DNA from: an uncultured Blautia sp.
Lineage (GTDB): Bacteria > Bacillota > Clostridia > Lachnospirales > Lachnospiraceae
Assembly (NCBI GenBank): GCA_900543715.1
Contig: UQSX01000100.1
Span: 1 to 9,818 of the forward strand
Length of the DNA stretch: 9,818 nucleotides
Direction of reading: 5' to 3'
A program made the translations under genes and the position numbers. Shown in pieces: positions 1-4,526 of this stretch (positions are counted from its first letter, which is position 1; each line of letters opens with the position of its first letter). The notes under the pieces were generated by a model. It was not told where the DNA came from, searched no databases, and saw nothing but the letters and a program-made list of their open reading frames with translations.

Positions 1-60
1 GTTGGATACATTTGTCAAATCACTACTATTGGCCTTTTGGCTTAAATTGCTATTTGTGAT
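1..60 (-). pseudogene. Silent tail-fibre C-terminal cassette (partial, runs off the window)
   Basis: Read on the minus strand from 60 to 1, the frame gives ITNSNLSQKANSSDLTNVSN and stays open to the window edge. The same NSNL..KAN opening begins the two fibre cassettes near 6762 and 7316. The frame is open upstream only to a stop at 97-99, with no ATG and no ribosome binding site, so it cannot be expressed where it is. I read it as an alternative fibre tip stored in reverse orientation, presumably next to the expressed fibre gene left of the window. The fibre assignment rests on the cassette logic and on the style of the two complete cassettes. Confidence 0.6.
38..55 (-). repeat. Putative fibre-switching recombination site, copy 1
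   Basis: On the minus strand this reads AAATAGCAATTTAAGCCA, identical over 18 bp to 6761-6778 on the plus strand. The 12-bp core AAATAGCAATTT also occurs on the minus strand at 7306-7317. All three copies lie at the same codon phase (AAT AGC AAT TTR), so strand exchange here would keep a fibre reading frame. Confidence 0.6.
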
Positions 61-90
61 ATGAAAGAAATGAAAAGTAACCAATAAACC

Positions 91-114
91 AGGTCCCTAG
101 ATGGGGCTTATTTT
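91..114 (+). terminator. Terminator-like hairpin before the lysis genes
   Basis: A 7-bp stem (91-97 with 103-109, including G-T pairs) with a TAGAT loop runs into TTATTTT. It separates the fibre cassette from the next gene and may act as a partial terminator or attenuator in the late operon. A hairpin of the same style lies at 1425-1453. Confidence 0.5.
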
Positions 115-118
115 ATTG

Positions 119-135
119 CCCGGCGGGATGCCGGG
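119..135 (+). other. GC hairpin just upstream of a ribosome binding site
   Basis: CCCGGC (119-124) pairs with GCCGGG (130-135) around a GGGAT loop and is followed at once by AGAAAGGAAT, the ribosome binding site of the gene at 149. A similar hairpin plus AGAAAGGAAT arrangement starts the minus-strand gene at 3926. Confidence 0.5.
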
Positions 136-148
136 AGAAAGGAATATT

Positions 149-556
149 ATGAAAGATACATTGATTTTGAAGGACGGAACCGCCATTGGGTTGGAGGCCG
201 GGGCCTCTTTGGGGGCGCTGCAGGTAATCTCAGCAGACAAGGCCTCCATGGTGTCCACCTGGGATAAGCTGACTAAGGATAACCTGTCCAGTGTACAGAT
301 TAAGAATGGGGAAGGAGAGGTAATCGGTAATGATACCGACCTGCTTCTGGTGTCAGAAACATCCATGGTACAGGAGGATGGATGCATATTCACGACTTAT
401 AACCTCCGCCAAAAAACAGAGATGGAGAAGCTTCTGGAACGTCTGGCTGCGGTTGAGGAAGGGCAGCAGATACAGGACGGGGCCATAAATGATGTTGCAA
501 CGTTGACAGGACAGCTTGCAGGGCAGTTAGCAAGAACGGAAGGAGGACAGGAATAA
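149..556 (+). CDS. Fibre-associated phage protein, function unknown
   Basis: A 135-residue protein starting at ATG 149, behind a good AGAAAGGAAT site. An in-frame ATG at 101 lies inside the upstream hairpin region and is rejected. The first 90 or so residues look beta-rich with many short polar turns (MKDTLILKDG, then a stretch around VISADKASMV). From about residue 95 the protein becomes helical and coiled-coil-like (TEMEKLLERLAAVEEGQQIQ). It has no signal peptide or membrane segment. Its place between a fibre region and an XkdX-like gene suggests a tail-tip or fibre accessory role, inferred from position only. Its stop overlaps the next start as TAATG, so the two are probably translationally coupled. 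Confidence 0.8.
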   Translation: MKDTLILKDGTAIGLEAGASLGALQVISADKASMVSTWDKLTKDNLSSVQIKNGEGEVIGNDTDLLLVSETSMVQEDGCIFTTYNLRQKTEMEKLLERLAAVEEGQQIQDGAINDVATLTGQLAGQLARTEGGQE

Positions 557-666
557 TGGGCAGGTTTTATGGAATCAAAATCAGGGCAGGTGAGATGTCA
601 ATTGATGATGTGCAGTCATGGTGGCGGCCAACAGTAGAAGAATGGCTGGAGAAGAATCCAGAATAA
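556..666 (+). CDS. XkdX-like phage microprotein
   Basis: A 36-residue ORF starting at the ATG that overlaps the previous stop (TAATG). The protein opens MGRFYGIKIRAGEMSIDDV, then has a WWRPTVEEWL segment and a short acidic end. The pattern of an aromatic start, a K/R-x-G turn, an S/T-I-D-D-V helix start and a W-R-x-x-V-E helix fits the XkdX family, very small proteins found at the end of tail operons just before lysis genes. Their role is not established. The length is normal for the family. The start is supported by the overlap and by GGAGGACAGG upstream. Confidence 0.75.
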   Translation: MGRFYGIKIRAGEMSIDDVQSWWRPTVEEWLEKNPE

Positions 667-687
667 AGGAAAGATGAGGTAAATGAC

Positions 688-939
688 ATGCAGATACCCA
701 CGGACATCATGGTGGCGCTCATCGGCCTGGCCGGCAGCGCATTCGGGGCTTTCATTGGTGTGCTGGCATCCGCCAAGCTGACCAATTACCGGATTGAGCA
801 GTTGGAAAAGAAGGTGGACAAACACAACACGGTGATTGAGCGTACATTCAAGCTGGAGGAGGCACAGGCGGTCATCCAGGAGCAGATTAAGGTTGCCAAC
901 CATAGGATTGGTGACCTGGAAAAAGAAAGAGAGGAATAG
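688..939 (+). CDS. XhlA/holin-associated type membrane protein with coiled coil
   Basis: An 83-residue protein. Residues 8-30 (MVALIGLAGSAFGAFIGVLA) form one hydrophobic helix rich in small residues. The rest is a charged coiled coil with heptad character (YRIEQLEKKVDKHNTVIER, then QEQIKVANHRIGDLEKE). Small proteins with one membrane segment and a coiled coil next to the holin are often annotated as haemolysin XhlA-like. In classical XhlA the membrane segment follows the coiled coil, while here it comes first, so the exact family is uncertain. It probably sits in the inner membrane and works with the holin. GAGGT lies 11 bases before the start. The next gene begins three bases after its stop. 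Confidence 0.75.
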   Translation: MQIPTDIMVALIGLAGSAFGAFIGVLASAKLTNYRIEQLEKKVDKHNTVIERTFKLEEAQAVIQEQIKVANHRIGDLEKEREE

Positions 940-942
940 GAC

Positions 943-1125
943 ATGAAAGATAAGATAGCAAAACTTATTGACGTCAAATCCATCATGACGCTGGCATTGA
1001 CCGGAGGATTCATCGGATTGACCTGCGTAGGTGAGATTACCGGGGAGCAGTTCCTGACCATCTTCACGATGATTGTGGGGTTTTATTTCGGCACACAGTC
1101 CCAGAAGACAGGTACCAGTAAATAG
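943..1125 (+). CDS. Holin-like small membrane protein
   Basis: A 60-residue protein with two hydrophobic stretches, about residues 13-30 (SIMTLALTGGFIGLTCVGEI) and 35-50 (EQFLTIFTMIVGFYFG), joined by a short acidic turn, and a polar tail TQSQKTGTSK. Size, topology and position directly before the endolysin fit a phage holin, which forms inner-membrane lesions that release the endolysin. I cannot name a specific holin family. It starts three bases after the upstream stop, behind GAAAGAGAGGAATAGG, so it is cotranslated with the coiled-coil membrane protein. Confidence 0.7.
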   Translation: MKDKIAKLIDVKSIMTLALTGGFIGLTCVGEITGEQFLTIFTMIVGFYFGTQSQKTGTSK

Positions 1126-1230
1126 AAGGAGGTGGTCCAAATCATCTCCCCGCCGCCAGGGTTACGGTGGCAGCAACCATCAACCAAGCTAAGAAAGAGA
1201 GGTACATATCATGGGAGTAGTAACCAATAA
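1126..1230 (+). other. Strong orphan Shine-Dalgarno with no ATG, plus hairpin
   Basis: AAGGAGGTGG (1126-1135) is close to a full match to the 16S rRNA 3' end, but no ATG, GTG or TTG follows at a suitable distance. At eight bases downstream there is only ATC (1141), opening a 29-codon frame (IISPPPGLRW...) that ends at 1230, inside the next gene. A 6-bp stem GCCGCC/GGTGGC lies at 1152-1171. This could be a microprotein with a decayed or rare start codon, or just a leader. I favour decay. Confidence 0.3.
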
Positions 1231-1405
1231 GCACGCAGCAGACCTTAACCGGGACCGGACAATCGGACCGGACTTAGCCCCGAAGCAGCCAACCCCATAC
1301 CTGTATGACACACCAACGGATGCGCCACATCCTGGAAATCATCAGAGCGGCGCAGGAGGCCCGAATGACCTTAACAATAATGGTGTAGATGACAAAGAGG
1401 AGTAA
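1211..1405 (+). CDS. Small acidic phage protein with calcium-loop-like end
   Basis: A 64-residue hydrophilic protein, rich in Pro, Asn, Asp and Gly, with no membrane segment. GAGAGG lies eight bases before the ATG. The C-terminus reads NDLNNNGVDDKEE. Residues DLNNNGVDDKEE have D/N at positions 1, 3 and 5, G at 6 and E at 12, the spacing of a 12-residue EF-hand or thrombospondin-type-3 calcium loop, although position 8 is Asp rather than hydrophobic. Calcium binding is inference from this motif only. It lies between holin and endolysin and is followed by a terminator-like hairpin, so it belongs to the lysis module, but I recognise no family. Confidence 0.65.
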   Translation: MGVVTNKHAADLNRDRTIGPDLAPKQPTPYLYDTPTDAPHPGNHQSGAGGPNDLNNNGVDDKEE

Positions 1406-1424
1406 GTTGCATCGGTACAACAAT

Positions 1425-1453
1425 GGCCTGGGGATATCCCTGGGCCTTATTTT
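1425..1453 (+). terminator. Terminator-like hairpin before the endolysin
   Basis: GGCCTGGGG (1425-1433) pairs with CCCTGGGCC (1438-1446), including two wobble pairs, around an ATAT loop, followed by TTATTTTG. It lies just ahead of the endolysin ribosome binding site and could lower or time endolysin expression. Confidence 0.5.
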
Positions 1454-1468
1454 GATTGGAGGTACAAT

Positions 1469-2311
1469 ATGACAGCATTATCAAGGAGACAGGCCGTGAT
1501 TGACAAGTATGCAGGAATCATAGGACGCAACCTATACAGCCAGTCCCTGAGGGACTACTGCTACGTACGATATAAGGACGGAAATTATTACAGTGACTGC
1601 AGCAGCTCCATCTGCCTTACCTATGAGGCAGTAGGGCTGGGATTCGGTAATCTTAACACTGCCGGCATCTACCAGTCCAAGAAGCTGACCACGGTGGACG
1701 CGGACATAGCCCAGGGCATCCCGGATATGTCCAGGCTCCGGCCAGGGGACATGCTGCTGTTTGCCGGCACGGATGCCAGCAGGCCAAAGCGGATAGGCCA
1801 CGTGGAGATGTACTGTGGCAACGGCATCATCTGCGGCCACGGTTCCGGCAGGCCATCCTATAAGGACCTGGTGGCCTATTGTAAGAGCCGCTACAACTCC
1901 TGGGCATCAGGCGGATGGCGTAAGGGCCTGGTATGCGTGCGCAGATACATACAGGATGATATAGCGCAGGAGCCGGAACAGCCCAGGAAATCCGGCTGGG
2001 AGCAGGGCGCAGATGGGACCTGGAGTTTCTTCCTGGGCAATACCGGGGAGCCGGTGCGCAACTCCTGGTATCTGGACACGGACGGCAAGTGGTACTGGTT
2101 TGACGGTGCGGGACACATGGTCACCGACACCTGGTATCAGTACAAGGGCGCCTGGTACTACCTGGGGGCTGACGGGGCTATGGTCCAGGGGCTGCAGGCC
2201 AGCGGCGACAACTACTATTACCTGATGCCGGACGGCAAGATGGCCACGGAGCCAGTGACACTGACGCCGGACAAGGACGGGGCACTGCGGTGGCCGGGCC
2301 TGGGAGAGTAA
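1469..2311 (+). CDS. Phage endolysin: NlpC/P60-like peptidase with cell-wall-binding repeats
   Basis: A 280-residue lytic enzyme that should cut peptidoglycan peptide bonds at the end of infection. The N-terminal domain (about 1-160) shows NlpC/P60 landmarks: Cys44 in YSDCSSS as nucleophile, RPGDMLLFAG at 91-100, and His111 in IGHVEMYCGNG as the catalytic histidine. A third polar residue, possibly His124, is less certain. A linker rich in Pro, Glu and Gln (about 166-176) follows. Residues 177-258 hold aromatic, glycine-rich repeats (GWEQGADGTWSFF, YLDTDGKWYWFDGAGHMV, GAWYYLGADGAMVQG, NYYYLMPDGKM) of the choline-binding or CW_binding type. There is no signal peptide, so release depends on the holin. 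The start is fixed by GGAGG at 1457-1461. It ends the late operon. Confidence 0.88.
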   Translation: MTALSRRQAVIDKYAGIIGRNLYSQSLRDYCYVRYKDGNYYSDCSSSICLTYEAVGLGFGNLNTAGIYQSKKLTTVDADIAQGIPDMSRLRPGDMLLFAGTDASRPKRIGHVEMYCGNGIICGHGSGRPSYKDLVAYCKSRYNSWASGGWRKGLVCVRRYIQDDIAQEPEQPRKSGWEQGADGTWSFFLGNTGEPVRNSWYLDTDGKWYWFDGAGHMVTDTWYQYKGAWYYLGADGAMVQGLQASGDNYYYLMPDGKMATEPVTLTPDKDGALRWPGLGE

Positions 2312-2318
2312 AATAAAC

Positions 2319-2347
2319 TTGATTTCCTGCCCCATCTGATATATAAT
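2319..2347 (+). promoter_or_regulatory. Promoter-like sequence for the mini-array RNA
   Basis: TTGATT (2319-2324) and TATAAT (2342-2347) are separated by exactly 17 bases, starting eight bases after the endolysin stop. A second overlapping TATAAT lies at 2347-2352. Transcription would begin near 2354, about 25 bases before the first CRISPR-like repeat and in the same direction as its handle. The -10 lies between the arms of the inverted repeat at 2329-2368. Confidence 0.55.
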
Positions 2348-2368
2348 ATAATCAGTAGCAGATGGGGC
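2329..2368. promoter_or_regulatory. 10-bp inverted repeat flanking the -10 (operator or terminator)
   Basis: GCCCCATCTG (2329-2338) is perfectly repeated in inverse as CAGATGGGGC (2359-2368), with an AT-rich 20-base centre. No T-run follows on plus, so a classical terminator for the endolysin operon is not clear. Because the arms bracket a consensus -10, an operator is as likely. Both uses are possible. Confidence 0.5.
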
Positions 2369-2536
2369 CAATAATCATCACCGCTCCCCCAACCTGAGAG
2401 GCGTGGATTGAAAGAAATTGTATGAGATTTACAACCGTACAATGTACTTGTCTGGGATGGGAAACCATCCCTGTGGGTAGAAATAAGTTATATTACATTT
2501 AAGAAAAGGCGTGTAGCTTCGGCTATGCGCTTTTTG
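2354..2536 (+). ncRNA. Predicted ~180-nt transcript carrying the CRISPR-like unit
   Basis: Inferred from the promoter at 2319-2347, the repeat-spacer-repeat unit at 2380-2484 and the strong terminator at 2509-2540. There is no plausible ORF inside. It could instead be transcribed only as the 3' end of the lysis operon. Exact ends are estimates. Confidence 0.4.
2380..2484 (+). CRISPR. Diverged two-repeat mini-array resembling type I-C
   Basis: Repeat 1 (2380-2414) begins ACCGCTCCCCC and ends GGCGTGGATTGAAAG. CGCTCCCC at the 5' side and GCGTGGATTGAAA at the 3' side match the general form of type I-C repeats (GTCGCTCCC..GGGAGCGTGGATTGAAAY), recalled from the family rather than searched. Its stem is weakened to CGCTC/GAG-GCG with a bulge. 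Repeat 2 (2450-2484) begins GTC, has a perfect 7-bp stem GGGATGG/CCATCCC with a GAAA loop (2454-2471), then GTGGGTAGAAAT (2473-2484), matching the family handle GTGGATTGAAAT at 10 of 12 positions. The handles start 70 bases apart, giving 35-nt repeats and a 35-nt spacer (2415-2449), normal I-C spacing. No cas gene cluster is in the window. It may be a phage mini-array or an RNA anti-CRISPR of the crRNA-mimic kind. Confidence 0.6.
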
Positions 2537-2540
2537 CCTT
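2509..2540. terminator. Bidirectional rho-independent terminator
   Basis: GCGTGTAGC (2509-2517) pairs with GCTATGCGC (2522-2530) across a TTCG tetraloop, followed by TTTTTGCCTTTTT on plus. On minus it is followed by CTTTTCTT. It would end the mini-array RNA from the left and the six-gene minus operon from the right, the last of which stops at 2542. Confidence 0.85.
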
Positions 2541-2541
2541 T

Positions 2542-2802
2542 TTAATCGCATTGCCGGTACCCATACAACATGTCACGGAGTTTGTATATTTCACGGTTGA
2601 TGGCCGCTATCTGGTTGGCTTTTCTATCATGCTCAATCCAGAACCTGGATGCACGAGGGAGGCCATTCAGTTCCCTGTCAGTCATGCCCCTATAGGGCTT
2701 TGAGTGGCGGAACCCCAGGAGCCTGTCCTCAAGGACATTGCGCCGCTTCTCCAGCAAGGCAATCCTGGCCTCTATCTCCTTGAGTATCCTTTCAATCGTC
2801 AT
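2542..2802 (-). CDS. Small coiled-coil phage protein, function unknown
   Basis: An 86-residue, strongly charged, helical protein. Residues 1-32 form a heptad-like helix (MTIERILKEIEARIALLEKR), followed by a loop around SKPYRGMTDRELNGL and a second helix from about 54 to 80. The antiparallel helical layout suggests a small dimeric DNA- or protein-binding factor, but I recognise no family. AAAGGAGGA lies nine bases before the ATG. It is the last gene of the minus operon and runs straight into the shared terminator. Confidence 0.7.
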   Translation of the reverse strand: MTIERILKEIEARIALLEKRRNVLEDRLLGFRHSKPYRGMTDRELNGLPRASRFWIEHDRKANQIAAINREIYKLRDMLYGYRQCD

Positions 2803-2859
2803 CCTCTTCGTCCTCCTTTATTTCTTCCACATCATAACGATATGGATACCAATCACCCA

Positions 2860-2899
2860 GGGGCGGGTGAATTTAACTATATTTTCCCAAAATTTTCGC
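2860..2899. repeat. Intergenic direct repeat, copy 1
   Basis: GGGGCGGGTGAATTTAAC is shared exactly with 3116-3133. The next stretch, TATATTTTC then CAA and TTTCGC, matches with two or three changes and one indel. It covers the 3' end and downstream spacer of the minus-strand gene at 2877-3086. Confidence 0.65.
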
Positions 2900-3086
2900 A
2901 CTGCATTTTTGCTTCTTTTAATGTATTACATCTGCAAAATTCCACTCCCTCACATTCACATACCCATGCGTTTTTTCTTACCATAAAAGAATTGTTTATG
3001 ATTACAAAACGCTTTCCTTTTTCAACCGCTTCATAGTCATGAGGCAAAAATGAATCTTTTGCATCACCTATTTTCTTCCATTTCAT
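2877..3086 (-). CDS. Small cysteine-containing phage protein, function unknown
   Basis: A 69-residue protein starting at ATG 3086, behind AAAGGA. The middle has a beta-like run (KRFVIINNSFMV), then CECEGVEFCRCNTLKEAKMQCENF with five cysteines in 22 residues. CxC, CxC and C could bind a metal, but the spacing fits no named zinc finger I know. The end TLKEAK..CENF resembles the closing helix of many small phage proteins with a beta-hairpin plus helix. Fourth from last to penultimate position in the minus operon, separated from its neighbours by the two copies of the direct repeat. Confidence 0.65.
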   Translation of the reverse strand: MKWKKIGDAKDSFLPHDYEAVEKGKRFVIINNSFMVRKNAWVCECEGVEFCRCNTLKEAKMQCENFGKI

Positions 3087-3115
3087 ACAGTATCCTTTCT
3101 GCCTTCGTGACCTCC

Positions 3116-3154
3116 GGGGCGGGTGAATTTAACGATATTTTCACAAGATTTCGC
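3116..3154. repeat. Intergenic direct repeat, copy 2
   Basis: Partner of 2860-2899, 256 bases away in the same orientation. It again covers a stop codon (gene 3141-3329 on minus) and the spacer before the next gene. Such repeats at gene ends suggest that the gene between them was duplicated or inserted as a cassette. Confidence 0.65.
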
Positions 3155-3329
3155 CGTCTAATGCTTTAATGATTTGATTTGCGTACCCATCAAACCACTG
3201 CACCCAGAGATGGACCTTCTCTCTTGTATCAGCGTCCAGTATTAGACCACAGGTCTCCATGGTAGCAAGTCTTTTTATTTCTTCAGCGGCTCCTCGTATC
3301 TGGGCTATCTTCCCATTCTTCATATACAT
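3141..3329 (-). CDS. Small helical phage protein, function unknown
   Basis: A 62-residue protein. GAGGAGGATTAGG lies before ATG 3329, and the upstream gene stops one base earlier (TAG at 3331-3333), so translation is probably coupled. The protein is mainly helical: residues 6-25 (KIAQIRGAAEEIKRLATMET), a turn with CGLILDADT, then helix KVHLWVQWFDGYANQIIKAL. There is no membrane segment or signal. I recognise no family. An in-frame ATG at 3323 is an alternative start but is worse spaced. Confidence 0.65.
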   Translation of the reverse strand: MYMKNGKIAQIRGAAEEIKRLATMETCGLILDADTREKVHLWVQWFDGYANQIIKALDGEIL

Positions 3330-3330
3330 C

Positions 3331-3477
3331 CTAATCCTCCTCTTCCTTGCGGCTCATGCCGCACTCCTGCATCTCCTCATCGGTTCCATCACAGGGCCAA
3401 TTTGTCTCCCTCTCTTCCTGCTCCTCGGCGGTGCTGTAGTACTCACAGTAACCATGCCTACTCCATTCGCATCTCAT
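3331..3477 (-). CDS. Cys- and Glu-rich phage microprotein
   Basis: A 48-residue protein beginning MRCEWSRHGYCEYYSTAEEQ. I chose ATG 3477 because AACGGAGG lies nine bases upstream. The longer frame to 3531 has no ribosome binding site and would run through a hairpin. Four cysteines (C3, C11, one in NWPCDG, one in MQECGM) and a very acidic end (RKEEED) suggest a small metal- or disulfide-stabilised fold, perhaps a zinc knuckle. No family is recognised. It is tightly coupled to the gene at 3141-3329. Confidence 0.5.
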   Translation of the reverse strand: MRCEWSRHGYCEYYSTAEEQEERETNWPCDGTDEEMQECGMSRKEEED

Positions 3478-3505
3478 AATCCACATCCTCCGTTCTTTTC
3501 TGCGA

Positions 3506-3525
3506 GAGGGGAAACATGTCCCCTC
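3506..3525 (-). other. Intergenic hairpin in the minus operon
   Basis: GAGGGGA and TCCCCTC form a 6-7 bp stem around ACATGTT, just after the stop of the gene at 3528. No T-run follows, so it is more likely an mRNA processing or stability element than a terminator. Confidence 0.45.
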
Positions 3526-3527
3526 AA

Positions 3528-3926
3528 TCATGAATAGTACTCTTTCAAATTCAGGAAATATTGGTTTGCTTCTTCTTTATCTTCAAAGACTTTGTGGTGG
3601 AGATAATTTTCCTCACCTGTCTTTTTGTCAATGGTCAAACCAGTGACCAAGTATACAGTTTTTGTGACTCTGTAATCATCCTTATTAAGTGTCCCGCGCC
3701 AGAACCTTGTCTTGCCCATGCACTTGACCTCGTTGTATTGCCGGGTCCTTATGATTACCTTAAAGTCCTCGGTATCCTCCATTGCATAATCCTTTATCTG
3801 CTCATTTACAAGAGAATCATAATATGGCTTGATTAATCTTTTCCACTCCGCATCATGTTTGCTGATGCGCTCATTCATGGCCTCATCGGTCCATGTCCTA
3901 AATCCATCCCCCTGTGACCTTGCCAT
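3528..3926 (-). CDS. Phage protein of unknown function (132 aa)
   Basis: A 132-residue soluble protein, behind AGAAAGGAAT seven bases from the ATG. Residues 1-50 are helical and charged (TWTDEAMNERISKHDAEWK, LIKPYYDSLVNEQIKDY). Residues 52-115 look beta-rich (EDFKVIIRTRQYNEVKCMG, VTKTVYLVTGLTIDKKTG), and the last 20 form a helix (FEDKEEANQYFLNLKEYYS). No catalytic motif or membrane segment is visible and I recognise no family. It is second in the minus operon, after the gene at 3977-4363. Confidence 0.72.
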   Translation of the reverse strand: MARSQGDGFRTWTDEAMNERISKHDAEWKRLIKPYYDSLVNEQIKDYAMEDTEDFKVIIRTRQYNEVKCMGKTRFWRGTLNKDDYRVTKTVYLVTGLTIDKKTGEENYLHHKVFEDKEEANQYFLNLKEYYS

Positions 3927-3938
3927 CTAATTCCTTTC

Positions 3939-3960
3939 TCCCCTGGAAACCGCCAGGGGA
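3939..3960 (-). other. Hairpin abutting a ribosome binding site
   Basis: TCCCCTGG (3939-3946) pairs over 8 bp with CCAGGGGA (3953-3960). On minus the stem is followed by GAAAGGAATTAGATG, the start region of the gene at 3926. It has the same hairpin plus AGAAAGGAAT form as 119-145. Confidence 0.5.
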
Positions 3961-3976
3961 CGGATGTATGTTATGT

Positions 3977-4363
3977 TTATCTTCCGATGTACTGTCTGTT
4001 GGCTGCGTCTACATCGTCATACTTACCAACAATATACTGGTTAGTTACTAAATCTACGTAACCGCATTTGTAGGAGCCTTTGCCGCGGCCATTTGCGGTG
4101 AAGCAGTTGATGGTGAGGTACGCCCTCTTGGCCCCTTCTTTTTCCCACTTCTTTACAGCTACCCGGCGGTCAACGCCAGCATTGATGTGGTAATCCCCAT
4201 AAGCCATAGCCTCAAGGTTTGTCTTTAAGGTTTCCAGTAAGCTTTCCATCGTTCCCTTTGCTTCCTTCCACGCCTGCCTGAGTGCGGCGCTCCTTGTCAT
4301 TGCCGTTTTCCTTACTAATTCCCATGCCCGCTTCATGATGTTTGATAAATTATATTTCTTCAT
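3977..4363 (-). CDS. Phage protein with basic helical N-terminus, function unknown
   Basis: A 128-residue basic protein, first gene of the minus operon. AGGAGGAAC lies seven bases from ATG 4363. Residues 1-50 are two amphipathic helices (NLSNIMKRAWELVRKTAM, SAALRQAWKEAKGTMESLL), a form common at the start of small proteins in Clostridia mobile elements. Residues 70-128 look like a beta sheet (AYLTINCFTANGRGKGSYK, CGYVDLVTNQYIVGKYD) ending in a short helix. A nucleic-acid-binding role is plausible from the charge but unproved. It is transcribed from the consensus promoter at 4411-4439, which contains an operator-like dyad, so it should be controlled by the repressor at 4527. Confidence 0.72.
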   Translation of the reverse strand: MKKYNLSNIMKRAWELVRKTAMTRSAALRQAWKEAKGTMESLLETLKTNLEAMAYGDYHINAGVDRRVAVKKWEKEGAKRAYLTINCFTANGRGKGSYKCGYVDLVTNQYIVGKYDDVDAANRQYIGR

Positions 4364-4410
4364 TATTGTTCCTCCTGTTTTTGTTTTCCGTTCTCTTAAC
4401 TTCTGACTAT

Positions 4411-4439
4411 ATTATATCACTAATATTCGTGAATGTCAA
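4411..4439 (-). promoter_or_regulatory. Leftward consensus promoter of the six-gene operon
   Basis: On minus: TTGACA (4439-4434), 17 bases, TATAAT (4416-4411), a perfect sigma-70/SigA match. The spacer is filled by the dyad at 4417-4432. Such a strong promoter would need a repressor in the lysogen. Confidence 0.88.
4417..4432. promoter_or_regulatory. Operator-like dyad O1
   Basis: TCACTAATATTCGTGA, an imperfect palindrome (14 of 16 symmetric). It recurs at 4790-4805 as TCACGAATAATGGTGA. On the opposite strand O1 reads TCACGAATATTAGTGA, so the two sites match at 14 of 16 bases and both fill the spacer of a consensus promoter. Confidence 0.72.
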
Positions 4440-4470
4440 TATAAAAAATCACCTTTTTTAGAGAAAATAT

Positions 4471-4499
4471 TTGACAATTGTTTAAACCTGGATTATTAT
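4471..4499 (+). promoter_or_regulatory. Rightward promoter of the small repressor
   Basis: TTGACA (4471-4476), 17 bases, TATTAT (4494-4499). Unlike its two neighbours it carries no TCACnAATA dyad, so the repressor should be made constantly rather than shut off by itself. Confidence 0.75.
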
Positions 4500-4526
4500 A
4501 GAAGGAGATAGTATGAAAGGGGGGAA

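Noticed and set aside
616..1140. Long open frame on the minus strand (174 codons)
   Set aside because: It lies opposite three well-supported late genes with good ribosome binding sites and membrane or coiled-coil features. It has no plausible start site or family.
1907..2371. Minus-strand open frame opposite the endolysin repeats
   Set aside because: It mirrors the GC-rich aromatic repeat region of the endolysin, which carries clear catalytic and binding motifs on plus.
2786..2800. GATTGAAAGG on the minus strand, resembling a type I-C repeat handle
   Set aside because: It is the start of the coding sequence at 2802 (codons for TIER), has no stem before it and no partner at array spacing.
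2704..3036. Plus-strand open frames with hydrophobic stretches
   Set aside because: They oppose minus-strand genes that have proper ribosome binding sites and belong to a continuous operon. The hydrophobicity comes from the complement of charged helices.
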